From NCBI RefSeq assembly GCF_042650565.1, contig NZ_JBHSBH010000004.1:62001-126000 (forward strand): a stretch of DNA of 64,000 bases, given 5' to 3'. This document shows positions 52,959-61,800 of this stretch, piece after piece (the first letter of the stretch is position 1; each line of letters starts with the position of its first letter). The notes below the pieces were generated by a model that saw only the letters and a program-made list of their open reading frames with translations, was not told the DNA's origin and did no database searches. The translations under genes were made by a program, and so were the position numbers. This stretch comes from Nocardiopsis_B sediminis (lineage in GTDB: Bacteria > Actinomycetota > Actinomycetes > Streptosporangiales > Streptosporangiaceae).

Positions 52959-53551
52959 TGCACCCGCCTTCCTGGGCCGTTGCAGCTGGGACCCGCCTCG
53001 ACCTTGATGCGTTCGGTGCCGAGTTCTCTCGCGCCTGGGCTCGGCTGGAGTCGAGGTTTCTCAAGGTGGAGGCGTGGCAGTCCTATCGGGAGAGTGCGGA
53101 CAACGAATCTCAGCACGCATTTGAAGCGGGCGACGAGCATCGTGCGGGCGAGCTGTTGAGACTGGAGGCCGAAGCGGACGGCCCGTTGTACGCGGACGTT
53201 CGCAGCCGTGGCCTCGATTTCGCAAGGATCCGCATCGTCCGGCCCCCGTTGACGCCTCATCTGCGATACGAGGTCATCAGCTACCGCATTCGAGCCGAAA
53301 TGGGGGAGTCCATCGAGGTCGTTGAGGTCGCTCGGGACGTGACGCTGCCGGACGAGCACCGATTCGACTTTCTCCTGTTCGACCGTGACAGGGCTCTGGT
53401 TCACGACTATGGGCAAGATGCGGTGGGCGACCAGGTCGGCGGCTGGCTCGTCCGGAATGCTGAGGCCGTCCGCAGATTGGAATCCCTCGCGCTGGGCCTT
53501 CGGGCGCAGGCTCAGCCGCTCAACCGCTTCCTCACGAACGCCGGGATCTGA
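52958..53551 (+). CDS. DUF6879 family protein
   Basis: A 197-residue cytoplasmic protein. FSRAWARLESRFLKVEAWQSY, RSRGLDFARIRIVRPPLTPHLRYEV (in two strands) and FDFLLFDRDRALVHDYG follow the DUF6879 pattern seen widely in Streptomyces next to XRE/DUF397 regulators. GTG has a GGAGG site within the preceding ORF, so translation is coupled. Its role is unknown; regulatory or defence association is inferred only from neighbours. Confidence 0.75.
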   Translation: MHPPSWAVAAGTRLDLDAFGAEFSRAWARLESRFLKVEAWQSYRESADNESQHAFEAGDEHRAGELLRLEAEADGPLYADVRSRGLDFARIRIVRPPLTPHLRYEVISYRIRAEMGESIEVVEVARDVTLPDEHRFDFLLFDRDRALVHDYGQDAVGDQVGGWLVRNAEAVRRLESLALGLRAQAQPLNRFLTNAGI

Positions 53552-53610
53552 GCCGGAAGGCTCTGGAGCGGTCTCGCCCGGATGGGTAGCGTGCGTGCGA
53601 TGAGGATGCC

Positions 53611-54276
53611 ATGGCCGAGGCCGGGCTTCGAATTTCGGCTGTTCTCGTGAGCGCTGGCGCCGTCGCGGCGAGTCTGGCCGTCCCCATGCTGTTGCTGTGG
53701 GAGGCCGATGAGGAGACGAGGAGACGCTGAATCGCTGGGCCCAGATCGGGCAGGCCGTCTCACCCATCGGTGTCTTCTTCGCCGGAACGGCGTTCATCGG
53801 CATCACCATCACGCTCTTCCTCCAGCAGCGCGATCTGCGCAATCAACGGGCGCAGTTGAACGTGGCATTGGAGGATCAGCGGCGCGGCAGCGAGATCGCG
53901 CTGCGGCAGATCCACACCGACATCATCAAGATGGCCATCGATGATGACGATCTCCTCCAGGTCTGGCCCCGCATCGGCGCCGGGGTCGGTGAGACGAAGC
54001 AGGACCATGACTGCAACCTGGTCCTCAACTTGCAGAAGGTCGCCTACGAGACCCGGACGGTCGAGCTGAAGGAATTGCGGGGTGCCTTGCGCTACCTCGT
54101 GACCAGCCCGCATATCCATGCGTTCTGGGCCGGGCGCGCGGGCCGCGCGCTTCTGTCACCGGTGGGGATGATGGGGAGGACTTCTTCACCGCCGAGATGG
54201 ACGCGGCCTTTGCGGAGGTGCGTCCGCCTCGGCCGCCGTCGCTCGGGCGGGTGCTCGCCGACGCGGTCGGCCAGTA
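53611..54276 (+). pseudogene. DUF6082-like membrane protein gene, interrupted by two frameshifts
   Basis: The coding signal runs through one locus but changes frame twice. From ATG 53611 a 39-residue piece with one membrane segment (VAASLAVPMLLLW) stops at 53730. The frame starting at 53727 then encodes RWAQIGQAVSPIGVFFAGTA, a second membrane helix and IHTDIIKMAIDDDDLLQVW, as in DUF6082. From about 54130-54160 the coding signal returns to the first frame (GEDFFTAEMDAAFAEV) and ends at 54276. Two compensating frameshifts imply decay or sequencing errors; the first junction could instead be a CTGA stop/start overlap with a CTG start. Confidence 0.6.
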
Positions 54277-54370
54277 GCGGCGCGCTCGGCGTGCCGCTGG
54301 TTGAGAGCGGCGCACCCGTCACGATGGAGGATGCTGTGTCGGTGCTCCGCTTCCGCCGAGCACGCCGGTG

Positions 54371-55222
54371 TCACAAGAGCGGCAGCACGCGGCTGCGGAT
54401 GGCGCTTGCACTGAGGTCGAGGGTGGCGGCGATGGCCTCGTAGCTTTCGCCCGCCTTGTAGCGGAGAGCGAGTTCGGCGTCGGGGACGCCGATGTCGCGC
54501 TTGGCGTGGCTGTTGGCGGAGCGGTCCGGGCGGGCGGCTCGATGGCGGACGCGTTGGCGCACGGCGATGACCGTGACGGCCTTGGTGTTCCCTTTCCTCC
54601 CGCGGACGTCGTGGCCCCACGGGCGGGACGGCGTCTCCCCCTCGTGCCAGAGGGCGAGGAACGCCCGGCGGGCGCGGGAGACGAGGGCGTAGAAGCTGCC
54701 GCGGGTCAGTCCGAGGGCTTCGGCGGCCTCGGCGTAGTGCCCGAGCTCGGCCAGGGCGAGCAGGATCCGGCGGTGTTTCTCGGGGAGGGCGGCCCAGATC
54801 TGCGCGAGCGCCCGGCGCTCCACGATGCCATTCGCCGGGCAGGGGGAAGGGTTGGCGGCCAGGGCCCAGTACCGCTCGAACTTGGGCGTGGAGGTCGATT
54901 CGTAGCCCCAATTGAAGCCGCGGAAGGAGTCGTCCTTGCGCGCGTACTCGCCGATGGCGCTCCAACCGACGATGGTCAGGTCCCTGCGCGTAGGCGGTCC
55001 GCCGGCTGGGTCCGTGTCGTCGGCGAGGCGGACCAGGTACTCGGCGATCGCCGACCACGCGACCTCGGCCCGTGTGCGCCAGTCGAGCCGTCCCGGCCAC
55101 CGGACGGTCGACGACGCGAGCGCGGCGATGTCGTCGATGTCGGCGGTGCTGAACCCGTGCGCGATGGGTTCGTTGCGGGCGTCGCGGGCAGTGAGGGCAT
55201 GGTCAGGGCCGGATGCGGGCAT
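54371..55222 (-). CDS. Sigma-factor-like protein with region 4 helix-turn-helix
   Basis: A 283-residue protein. Residues about 140-190 (ALPEKHRRILLALAELGHY, AAEALGLTRGSFYALVSRA) are a sigma-70 region 4.2-type helix-turn-helix with the usual preceding region-4 start. A second HTH-like segment (YEAIAATLDLSASAIRSRV) ends the protein. The N-terminal part is not a clear region 2, so it may not be a complete sigma factor. It points toward the DUF6082 locus and away from an anti-sigma-like ATPase operon. ATG at 55222. Confidence 0.65.
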   Translation of the reverse strand: MPASGPDHALTARDARNEPIAHGFSTADIDDIAALASSTVRWPGRLDWRTRAEVAWSAIAEYLVRLADDTDPAGGPPTRRDLTIVGWSAIGEYARKDDSFRGFNWGYESTSTPKFERYWALAANPSPCPANGIVERRALAQIWAALPEKHRRILLALAELGHYAEAAEALGLTRGSFYALVSRARRAFLALWHEGETPSRPWGHDVRGRKGNTKAVTVIAVRQRVRHRAARPDRSANSHAKRDIGVPDAELALRYKAGESYEAIAATLDLSASAIRSRVLPLL

Positions 55223-55459
55223 GGCGAAGGACTCTTTCGGCGTGTGTGCGGAGAGACCGCCGGAGGGCGGGAGACGGACCTGCGGAACAGGAAGCGCAGG
55301 GAGATGCAGGGAGATAAGGAAGGCGCGGGGCGAGCGGCGGGGGACGGCTTACGCGCGTGATGTGCGGTGCGTGGAGGCTCGCCCTCGGTGCTGCGGGTGC
55401 TTCCGGGTGACGCTGGTGCTGTGGTGGCGCGGGTCGTGCGACGGGTACGTCGGTGCGCG

Positions 55460-55924
55460 TCAGTGGGCGAACAGTGCCCAGACGGTCCGTCCGCCCCGCT
55501 CGCGGTCGTAGAACCCCCAGTGGTGGGAGAGCGTCGCGACCAGGCGCAGTCCGCGGTGGTGGGTGGCGTCGGCGTTGAGCGGCTTGACCTGGGGGACCGG
55601 TAGCCGGCCGCTCACGGGTTCGGTCCGGGGCCCGTCGTCGCCCACCGAGAGGAGGACCAGCCCCGAGGCGAGGGCGGAGATCCCGACCGTAATCGTGCCA
55701 TCAGGGTCGCCGCTGCGGGTGTGGCGGCACGCATTGCCGAAGAGCTCGGAGACGACCAGTTCCGCATCGTCCACGACCCGGGTGAACACGGCCAGCGCGG
55801 CCCGGGTCCGGCGCCGCAGCTGCGGGCAGAGGGCGGGGCGGCCGGCGTAAGTCCACAGCTGGGAGACGGGAGAGGGGCAGGGGTTGGCCGGGCCGGTGAG
55901 GCCGGTGGACGGGAAGGCGTTCAT
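55460..55924 (-). CDS. ATP-binding protein of the anti-sigma (RsbW/SpoIIAB-like) kinase family
   Basis: A 154-residue GHKL ATPase. The N box ELVVSELFGNACRHT, the G1-like LLSVGDDGPR and the G2 box HHRGLRLVATLSHHWGF are visible. Such proteins accompany DUF5753/DUF397 regulators in WhiJ-type clusters and may inhibit a sigma factor. ATG overlaps the stop of the preceding ORF (TGATG), so it is translationally coupled as the last gene of a three-gene unit. Confidence 0.85.
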   Translation of the reverse strand: MNAFPSTGLTGPANPCPSPVSQLWTYAGRPALCPQLRRRTRAALAVFTRVVDDAELVVSELFGNACRHTRSGDPDGTITVGISALASGLVLLSVGDDGPRTEPVSGRLPVPQVKPLNADATHHRGLRLVATLSHHWGFYDRERGGRTVWALFAH

Positions 55925-56211
55925 CAGGCAACCGCCTTTCGGGGGGTGCGGTGCGAGGGGTCGGCGGACGGGCTGCTCGTGGGCGGGGCTCCTGCGGTGA
56001 CCGGGGCGAGGAACGGGCGACGTCCGCGGGGGATCAGCTGCTGAGCGGTCGGCGGCGGGGGAGGAACGGGGGGTTCCATCGCCGCGGTGTAGCGGGCCGC
56101 TGCCTCGACCCGGTCGGCGCGTGCCACTGAGTCCCGGCCCCAGACGAACCACCAGGTGCCCTGCGGGCCCTGGGCGGCGACGACCGGAACGGTGCGCCCG
56201 CGCTGCCGCAC
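55924..56211 (-). CDS. 95-residue hypothetical protein
   Basis: Starts with GTG directly joined to the stop of the upstream ORF (TAAGTG) and ends overlapping the ATPase gene. It has a Trp-rich segment (GTWWFVWGRDSVARAD) and a proline run followed by a basic, Ser/Pro-rich tail. No known domain recognised. Tight coupling on both sides supports it being real. Confidence 0.65.
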   Translation of the reverse strand: MRQRGRTVPVVAAQGPQGTWWFVWGRDSVARADRVEAAARYTAAMEPPVPPPPPTAQQLIPRGRRPFLAPVTAGAPPTSSPSADPSHRTPRKAVA

Positions 56212-56352
56212 TTAGAGGACGGGGAACTCCTCGGCGGCGGGGGAGAGGAGCGCGTGCCCTCCGATGAGGCGGATGGTGGCGGCGAGCTGAGAGAGGAGCT
56301 GGAGGCGAGGGGACCGCTCGAGGGTTGGCCCTGGTGGAGCCGCTTCGGACAT
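56212..56352 (-). CDS. 46-residue hypothetical protein
   Basis: A short ORF with a strong GTAGGAGG ribosome site. Its product has one amphipathic or hydrophobic helix (LQLLSQLAATIRLIGGHALL). It begins the three-gene unit that ends with the ATPase, and is divergent from the DUF5753 gene with only 52 bases between the starts. Function unknown. Confidence 0.6.
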   Translation of the reverse strand: MSEAAPPGPTLERSPRLQLLSQLAATIRLIGGHALLSPAAEEFPVL

Positions 56353-56384
56353 GGAGAAACCTCCTACATAACCCGACTGGTTTT

Positions 56385-56404
56385 GGAACCCTGGGGTAGG
56401 TTCC
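56385..56404. promoter_or_regulatory. Palindrome at the divergent start of the WhiJ-like cluster
   Basis: GGAACC-CTGGGGTA-GGTTCC abuts the ATG of the DUF5753 gene and lies 32 bases before the divergent 46-residue ORF. It is a good candidate operator for a dimeric regulator. Confidence 0.45.
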
Positions 56405-57136
56405 ATGGTCTCCAAGATCGAGACAGGCGAGCGCAAGAAGGTAACGCCGGAGGATCTCGATGCCCTCCTCGATTACTACGAGGAAGCGGACACGGGGATC
56501 AGGACCTCTCTGCACGAGTGCGCCAGGCTCGGCAACCAGCGGGGATGGTGGTCCAAGTACCGGGACCTGCTCGCGAGCGGTCTGCCTGACTTCGAGATCG
56601 AAGCGTCGGTCATCAAGACGTATGAGTGCCAGGTCGTGCCTGGTCTATTGCAGACCCCTGACTACGCGGAGGCCATCTTCCGCGCCAACCTGGTTCGTTC
56701 GGATACCGAGATCACCAAGCGACTCGATGGGCGCTTGAAGCGCCAAGAGATCCTGAACCGGGTCGACCCACCTGAGTACTGGGTCATTCTCGATGAGGCG
56801 GCGGTGAAGAGGGTCGTGGGTTCCCAGAAGGTCATGGTGCAACAGCTTCGGCACCTCACCCACATGGCGGCTCGCCACAACATCAACATCTCGGTGCTGC
56901 CCTTCACGGAAGGGGCGCATCCCGCGACGGTCGGCAGCTTTGTCATCATGGAGTTCCCGAACCCCATGGACGCGAGTATCGGATACGTCGAGACACCCAC
57001 CTCCGATGTTTACGTCGAGGAGGAACGTGATCTCGCCGTGTTGAACACGATGTTCTCCGGCGCACAAGGGTCGGCGCTGAGCCCTGTGCGATCGCTCGCG
57101 TTCATGGACGCGACCATCAAGTCCCTAGAAGAGTGA
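56405..57136 (+). CDS. DUF5753 (WhiJ-type) protein lacking most of its XRE helix-turn-helix
   Basis: A 243-residue protein. The DUF5753 domain is complete (about 50-235: YECQVVPGLLQTPDYAEAIF, AARHNINISVLPFTEGAHPA, YVETPTSDVYVE). Full-length relatives begin with about 40 residues of XRE HTH ending in SKIETG; here the ORF starts at MVSKIETGERKKVTPEDLDA, so the first HTH helices are missing. The upstream frame (FWNPGVGS) does not encode them. It may be a truncated remnant or a regulator without DNA binding. DUF397 follows after five bases. Confidence 0.85.
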   Translation: MVSKIETGERKKVTPEDLDALLDYYEEADTGIRTSLHECARLGNQRGWWSKYRDLLASGLPDFEIEASVIKTYECQVVPGLLQTPDYAEAIFRANLVRSDTEITKRLDGRLKRQEILNRVDPPEYWVILDEAAVKRVVGSQKVMVQQLRHLTHMAARHNINISVLPFTEGAHPATVGSFVIMEFPNPMDASIGYVETPTSDVYVEEERDLAVLNTMFSGAQGSALSPVRSLAFMDATIKSLEE

Positions 57137-57141
57137 ACTGA

Positions 57142-57387
57142 GTGTCCTACAACCCAATGTGGCGCAAGAGCTCCTACAGCGGAGTCAACCAGAACTGCAT
57201 GGAGGTTTCCTTGGCTCACTGGCGCAAGAGCTCCTACAGCAGGGTGAATAACTACTGCGTCGAGTGCTCTGTCAGTCCCGGCGTCACGGCCCTCCGGGAC
57301 TCGAAGCATCCGGACGCCGCCATGCTGGCCTTCTCCTCGACAGAGTGGTCGGCGTTCATACGCTCCGCCTGCTCCGGGGAGCTTTGA
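57142..57387 (+). CDS. DUF397 (BldB-like) protein with duplicated N-terminus
   Basis: An 81-residue protein, longer than the usual 60-65. The DUF397 opening WRKSSYS occurs twice, at about residues 7 and 27, followed by CVECSVSPGVTALRDSKHPD and FSSTEWSAFI. The second copy is preceded by GGAGG and TTG at 57211, so it could also be translated alone as a normal-length protein. Such small proteins act with DUF5753 regulators in development and antibiotic control in streptomycetes. GTG at 57142. Confidence 0.85.
   Translation: MSYNPMWRKSSYSGVNQNCMEVSLAHWRKSSYSRVNNYCVECSVSPGVTALRDSKHPDAAMLAFSSTEWSAFIRSACSGEL
57161..57240 (+). repeat. 60-base-spaced direct repeat inside the DUF397 gene
   Basis: GGCGCAAGAGCTCCTACAGC occurs exactly at 57161-57180 and 57221-57240. 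The next bases diverge (GGAGTCAACC, AGGGTGAATA), so it marks an older in-frame duplication or fusion of two tandem DUF397 genes. Confidence 0.9.
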
Positions 57388-57790
57388 CGTTCTTTCACCG
57401 CGCCTCGGGCAGGAACAGGCTGTCGGGTCCGTGGGGGAAACGTAGAGGGTGTCGTGGGCGCAGGCGGCAGGTCCCTTCATGGCGTGCATCGTGCCCACGC
57501 GTACCCCCCCTTCCCACTCCGTGTGGCGACTTGTAGGCGCTCAGCCGGTGAGTATCGGGCATTGTCGCCGGCGCCACCGTCCGCATCAGATCATCTCCGC
57601 TGTTCGGGTCATCGGATCGTGGTTGCGGTGCTATAGGAGTCGAAAGGGGATCAGTGCGCCGGCGGAGCAGGCGCGCCCTACGACCGGCCGGCGACCGAGT
57701 AGGACGGCCGTGCGTGAGTCGAACCTCCTCATAGGCTTCGACGAGGACGTCCACCCGATGAAGCAATCGACCACGATTTGAGGCTCTGAG
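57388..57790. other. Intergenic region after the DUF397 gene
   Basis: No supported gene in 403 bases. Open frames here lack a ribosome site and recognisable product. No clear terminator is seen. Confidence 0.4.
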
Positions 57791-58768
57791 ATGAAGGCCG
57801 CGAAGATCCTCAAGGCCATGGAACGTGAGCTCCGCGAGTACCCGGAGTCGGCTGGCGAGATCATGGTCGACGCCGCAGGCGAGCTGGGGAAGTGCGGGGC
57901 GTTCGAGCAGTCTCTCGAACTGTGCGATCGGATCATCGCCGGGTTTCCGGCCGAGGACGCGGGCTACGCCCATTCGCAGCGGATCGAGATGCTGTACGAA
58001 CTCGGGCGCGACGACGAGGCCGAGGCGGCGCTGGCGGCGTTGTGGGAGCTCGACGACGAGGCGCCGCACGCGGCTCCGATGGTGGCGGAACTCCTCGAAT
58101 CCCGGGGGGATGCCCGGCGGGCGCTCCGCTGGTCCGACCGGGCCTTCGCGGATGCGCTGAGCCCGGGTGGTGCCGGCATCGAGCACATCCAGAACATCGC
58201 CGACCTCATGTCCGCCCAGTGGCGGGCCGATCTCCGGCGGAGGCTCGGGATGGCTCCGGACGACCTCGATCGCCTTGTCGAGCGCAACGATCCGTTCCGG
58301 GAGATCTTCGGGGCACTGGGCGTACCGGACCCGGAGGGTGACGCGCGCGCCGCGCTCGGTTTGGCCGGGCCGTCGCCAGCGGGCGCCGGACAGGCAGGGG
58401 TGCCGCTGCTCTCGCACTTCATCCGCGCCGACGTCATGGCCGCTCACGCCGAGGGCCTGCTCACCGGGTTCGGCGGCGGCGAGGAGATCACGCCGGACGG
58501 CTACTTTCGTGAGGTCGAGCTGAACCGTCGGCAGATGCAGCGTGAGACGGAGTTCTCGAAGGGCCGGGATGTGCCGGTGTCCATGGCGGATGTCCGGGCG
58601 TACGCCAAGGAACAGGGGGTCGACGTGCTCACCCCGGAGGTCCGGCTCGAAGCGGCGTCCGCCAAGTTCGCCCGCGGGGGCGACTTCCCCGTGTGGCCGC
58701 CCGAGCGGAACGCGTCATGCTGGTGCGCGTCGGGCCGCAAGTACAAGAAATGCTGCGGACGGCCCTGA
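57791..58768 (+). CDS. TPR-like protein with C-terminal SEC-C zinc motif
   Basis: A 325-residue protein. The N-terminal 160 residues are helical repeats of tetratricopeptide type (LELCDRIIAGFPAEDAGYAH, EAEAALAALWELDDEAPHAA). The last 20 carry the SEC-C motif NASCWCASGRKYKKCCG, a zinc-binding element that recruits ribosomes or other partners. SEC-C proteins of this size often appear in accessory islands. ATG at 57791 has GAGG upstream. It precedes a large helicase-nuclease gene on the same strand, 128 bases away. Confidence 0.82.
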   Translation: MKAAKILKAMERELREYPESAGEIMVDAAGELGKCGAFEQSLELCDRIIAGFPAEDAGYAHSQRIEMLYELGRDDEAEAALAALWELDDEAPHAAPMVAELLESRGDARRALRWSDRAFADALSPGGAGIEHIQNIADLMSAQWRADLRRRLGMAPDDLDRLVERNDPFREIFGALGVPDPEGDARAALGLAGPSPAGAGQAGVPLLSHFIRADVMAAHAEGLLTGFGGGEEITPDGYFREVELNRRQMQRETEFSKGRDVPVSMADVRAYAKEQGVDVLTPEVRLEAASAKFARGGDFPVWPPERNASCWCASGRKYKKCCGRP

Positions 58769-58896
58769 ACACGCGGCGGGCCTCCACGCGCGGTTGGTGA
58801 GGTGGCCGACTCCGGCCGTTAGGCGTGGCCCCGTTGTGTCTGTGCGCCGTCGTAGGGTCACGGGGAGGAACGACCGCGGTCCCGGAGAGGCGACGA

Positions 58897-61800
58897 GTGG
58901 ATACGCAGGGTACCCCCACCCCACGACCCCAATGGCTGACCGATGCGACCGAGGCCGTCCGCATCTGGTGGCGGGCGGAGGGCGGAGGAACCGACCGCAA
59001 ACACCGCGGCGACGTCAAGGTGGGGCAGGTGCTGCCCGCCCCGGACCGCGACCCCGGATGGTTCGCCGTCATCGCCGCCGAGACCAAGTTCGACGAGACC
59101 GACCTCGAAGCCGCCTACCTCGCGCCGGCGGAAGGATCGGACGAGATCCGCTACAACCTGCGTGAAGCGGTTAACGACGAGGGCCGCTACCTCGTCCGCG
59201 TAGCGCCGCACGCCCCGGGCGAGGGGCTGTACCTCTGGAAGCAGGGGCGTCCCGCAGGACAGCTGGTCAAGTCCCTGCTCGACGCGTTGGAGCAGATGGA
59301 CGGCTCCGGCGTGGTGTCGGCCTTCGGCCGGGGACGCCCCGATCCGCCCCCGCGGAATGCACCCGGCCGGGCGGCGACCGGGCTCAATGAGGGACAGCGA
59401 CAGGCGTTCACGGCGTGCGCCTCTCCCGGCCTCAGCATGATCTGGGGGCCGCCCGGCACCGGGAAGACGGAAGTCATCACCCGCGCGATCCAGCACGCGC
59501 AGGACGCCGGCAAGTCCGTCCTGCTGGTATCCGGCACCAACATCGCTGTGGACAACGCGCTGGAGCGGGCCATTCGGCGGCTGAAGCCGGATCCCGGCGC
59601 CATGATCCGGGTGGGGACCCCGCACCTCGCCGCCGTCGCCGACAACGAGGCGGTCTCCCTGACCGCGCTCAAGCGGGTGCGCCAGCAGGCCAAGGAGGAC
59701 GAACTTCGGGCGCTGGAAGCGGAGATCGCCCGAGTCCGCCTGCCGGTCGCCGAGTATGAGGAGGCGCAGGCCCGGCTCGGCGGTTTCGATCAGAACGCGT
59801 ATTTCGCCGCGCGTGACCGGATCGACGCCTCCGCGCGTGCCGTCGATCTCCAGGGGCAGCAGAGCCGGCAGGCACACGACGCGGAGGGCGCGCGCCAGGC
59901 ACTTCAGCGCGCAACGGAGCGCAAGGACGCGGCGGAGCAGGCATGGGGGAGCCTCTCGGCAGCAGCCGGACGCTGGAATCGTGTCGACGCACTGCGTACA
60001 CAGATTAGCGATCTGCGCGCCCGCAGGGACGCTGCGCTCCTGCGGGTCCACGACGCCCAGCACGGGCTGGCCGCGGCACAGGCGGAAGCGGCGCGGATCG
60101 CGGGATCGGGCCTCATCACCCGCCTGCGGTCGGGCGCGCAGCGCCGGGCGGCAGAGGAGGCCGTCGCTCGGGCCGAACAGCTCCTGATCGGCGCCAATCG
60201 CGAACTGGGCGACCTGGACGGGGTCCTGGCCCGTGAGATTCCCCGGCTGTCGACCGAGATCGGGCGGCTGGAGGAGGAGAATGCGACCGCTCCGCGAAGC
60301 GCAGTGGTGAACGCGTGGCGGGAGAAGGAGGCCGCCGAGGAGGCGGTCGGCTCCGCCCGGCGCGGGTTCGACACCGCCGCCCGGACCTTGGACCGGCTCG
60401 AAGGGGAGGTCGCGCGGGCGCTGGCCCGGCCGGGGGCGACCGAGGACGACCGGGCACTGGTCGCCAAGGCCGACACCGACGGGCTCCCCGCGCTCTTCGC
60501 CGAGCTGAAACCGCTCGCCGAGCGGGCCGAGCAGGCGGAGAAGAACAGCAAGGGCCTGGAACGCAGGAGGGAGAAGGCGGAGCGCGAGCTCGCCGAGCTC
60601 GGCAGGAATGCGGAGCGGGTCATCATCGGGCAGGCGGGCGTCGTCGCGTCGACGCTGGCGATGATGCGGATGAAGCCCGCTGTCGCCGGGCGTTCCTACG
60701 ACTACGTGATCGTGGACGAGTGCGCGGCGTCGAGCGTCCCGGAGGTCGTGCACGCGGTCTCGCGCGCCACAGTGGGCGCGGTCCTGCTGGGGGACTTCAT
60801 GCAGAACGCGCCGATCGCGCCGTCCCGCGGGTTCGGTTCCTCCGACTCCCGGGTGGCAACGTGGCTGGCACCCCGGGACTGCTTCTCCTTCTTCTCCGTC
60901 GCCACCCCTGAACAGGCGAATCGGGAGCCCGCGTGCGTGGTGCTGACCGAGCAGCACCGGTTCGGCGGTGAACTCACCCGTCTGGCCAACGCCACCGCGT
61001 ACGGAGGGCTTCTCCGCGCCGCGCCCGGCAATGCTCCCAGCCAGATCGTGTTCGTCGACGTCGACGGCCTGGGCGAATCGCTGGCTGCGGTGCACAAGAA
61101 TCCCGAGGGCGGGGGCGGCAAGTGGTGGAGCATCGGGGGCGTGGTGTCCCGGGCTCTGGCCGAACAACAGCTCAGCACGGGGACCGCGAACACGGTCGGC
61201 ATCGTCACCCCCTACCGGGTCCAGGCCGCACTGACCCAGGGGATCCTCGATGACGCCGGCGGCAGCGCCAAGATCGAGGTGGGAACCTCCCACAGCTTCC
61301 AGGGGCGCGAGTTCGAGACGGTCGTCTTCGACATGGTGGAGAACGGCGGCGGATGGGTCGCAGAAGGAGAGCTGGGGAGCAACTCCTACAAGCTGGCCGG
61401 CCTGAAGCTGTTCAACGTGGCCATCACCCGGACCCGCCACCACCTCTTCCTGGTCGGCGACGGAACTGCGGTGGAGCGGGCCACGAACGGCCCGCTCGCA
61501 GCGGTCAGGGCCGGAATCGACCGCGGCGACATCACCGTCATGCGAGTACGCGACGTGATCGGCGTCCCCGAACCCGACACCCTCGACGGCGCCGCCCGCG
61601 ACCTGTGGGATGCGCTCAGTCAGTACGTCCGCTATACCGGCCTCTACGACGAGGGCGGTGTTCCCGACATGCTGCTGGAGCACATCGCCCGGGCACGGCG
61701 CAGCATCTGGGTGTGGGCGCCGTGGGTGTCGGAGCGTGCGGCGGAGTTCCTGCCCGCCTTGGAGGAGGCGATGCGCCGCGGGGTGGACGTGCGCGTCGTG

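Noticed and set aside
57449..57781. A 110-codon ORF before the SEC-C gene.
   Set aside because: No ribosome site, mixed codon bias and no recognisable domain.
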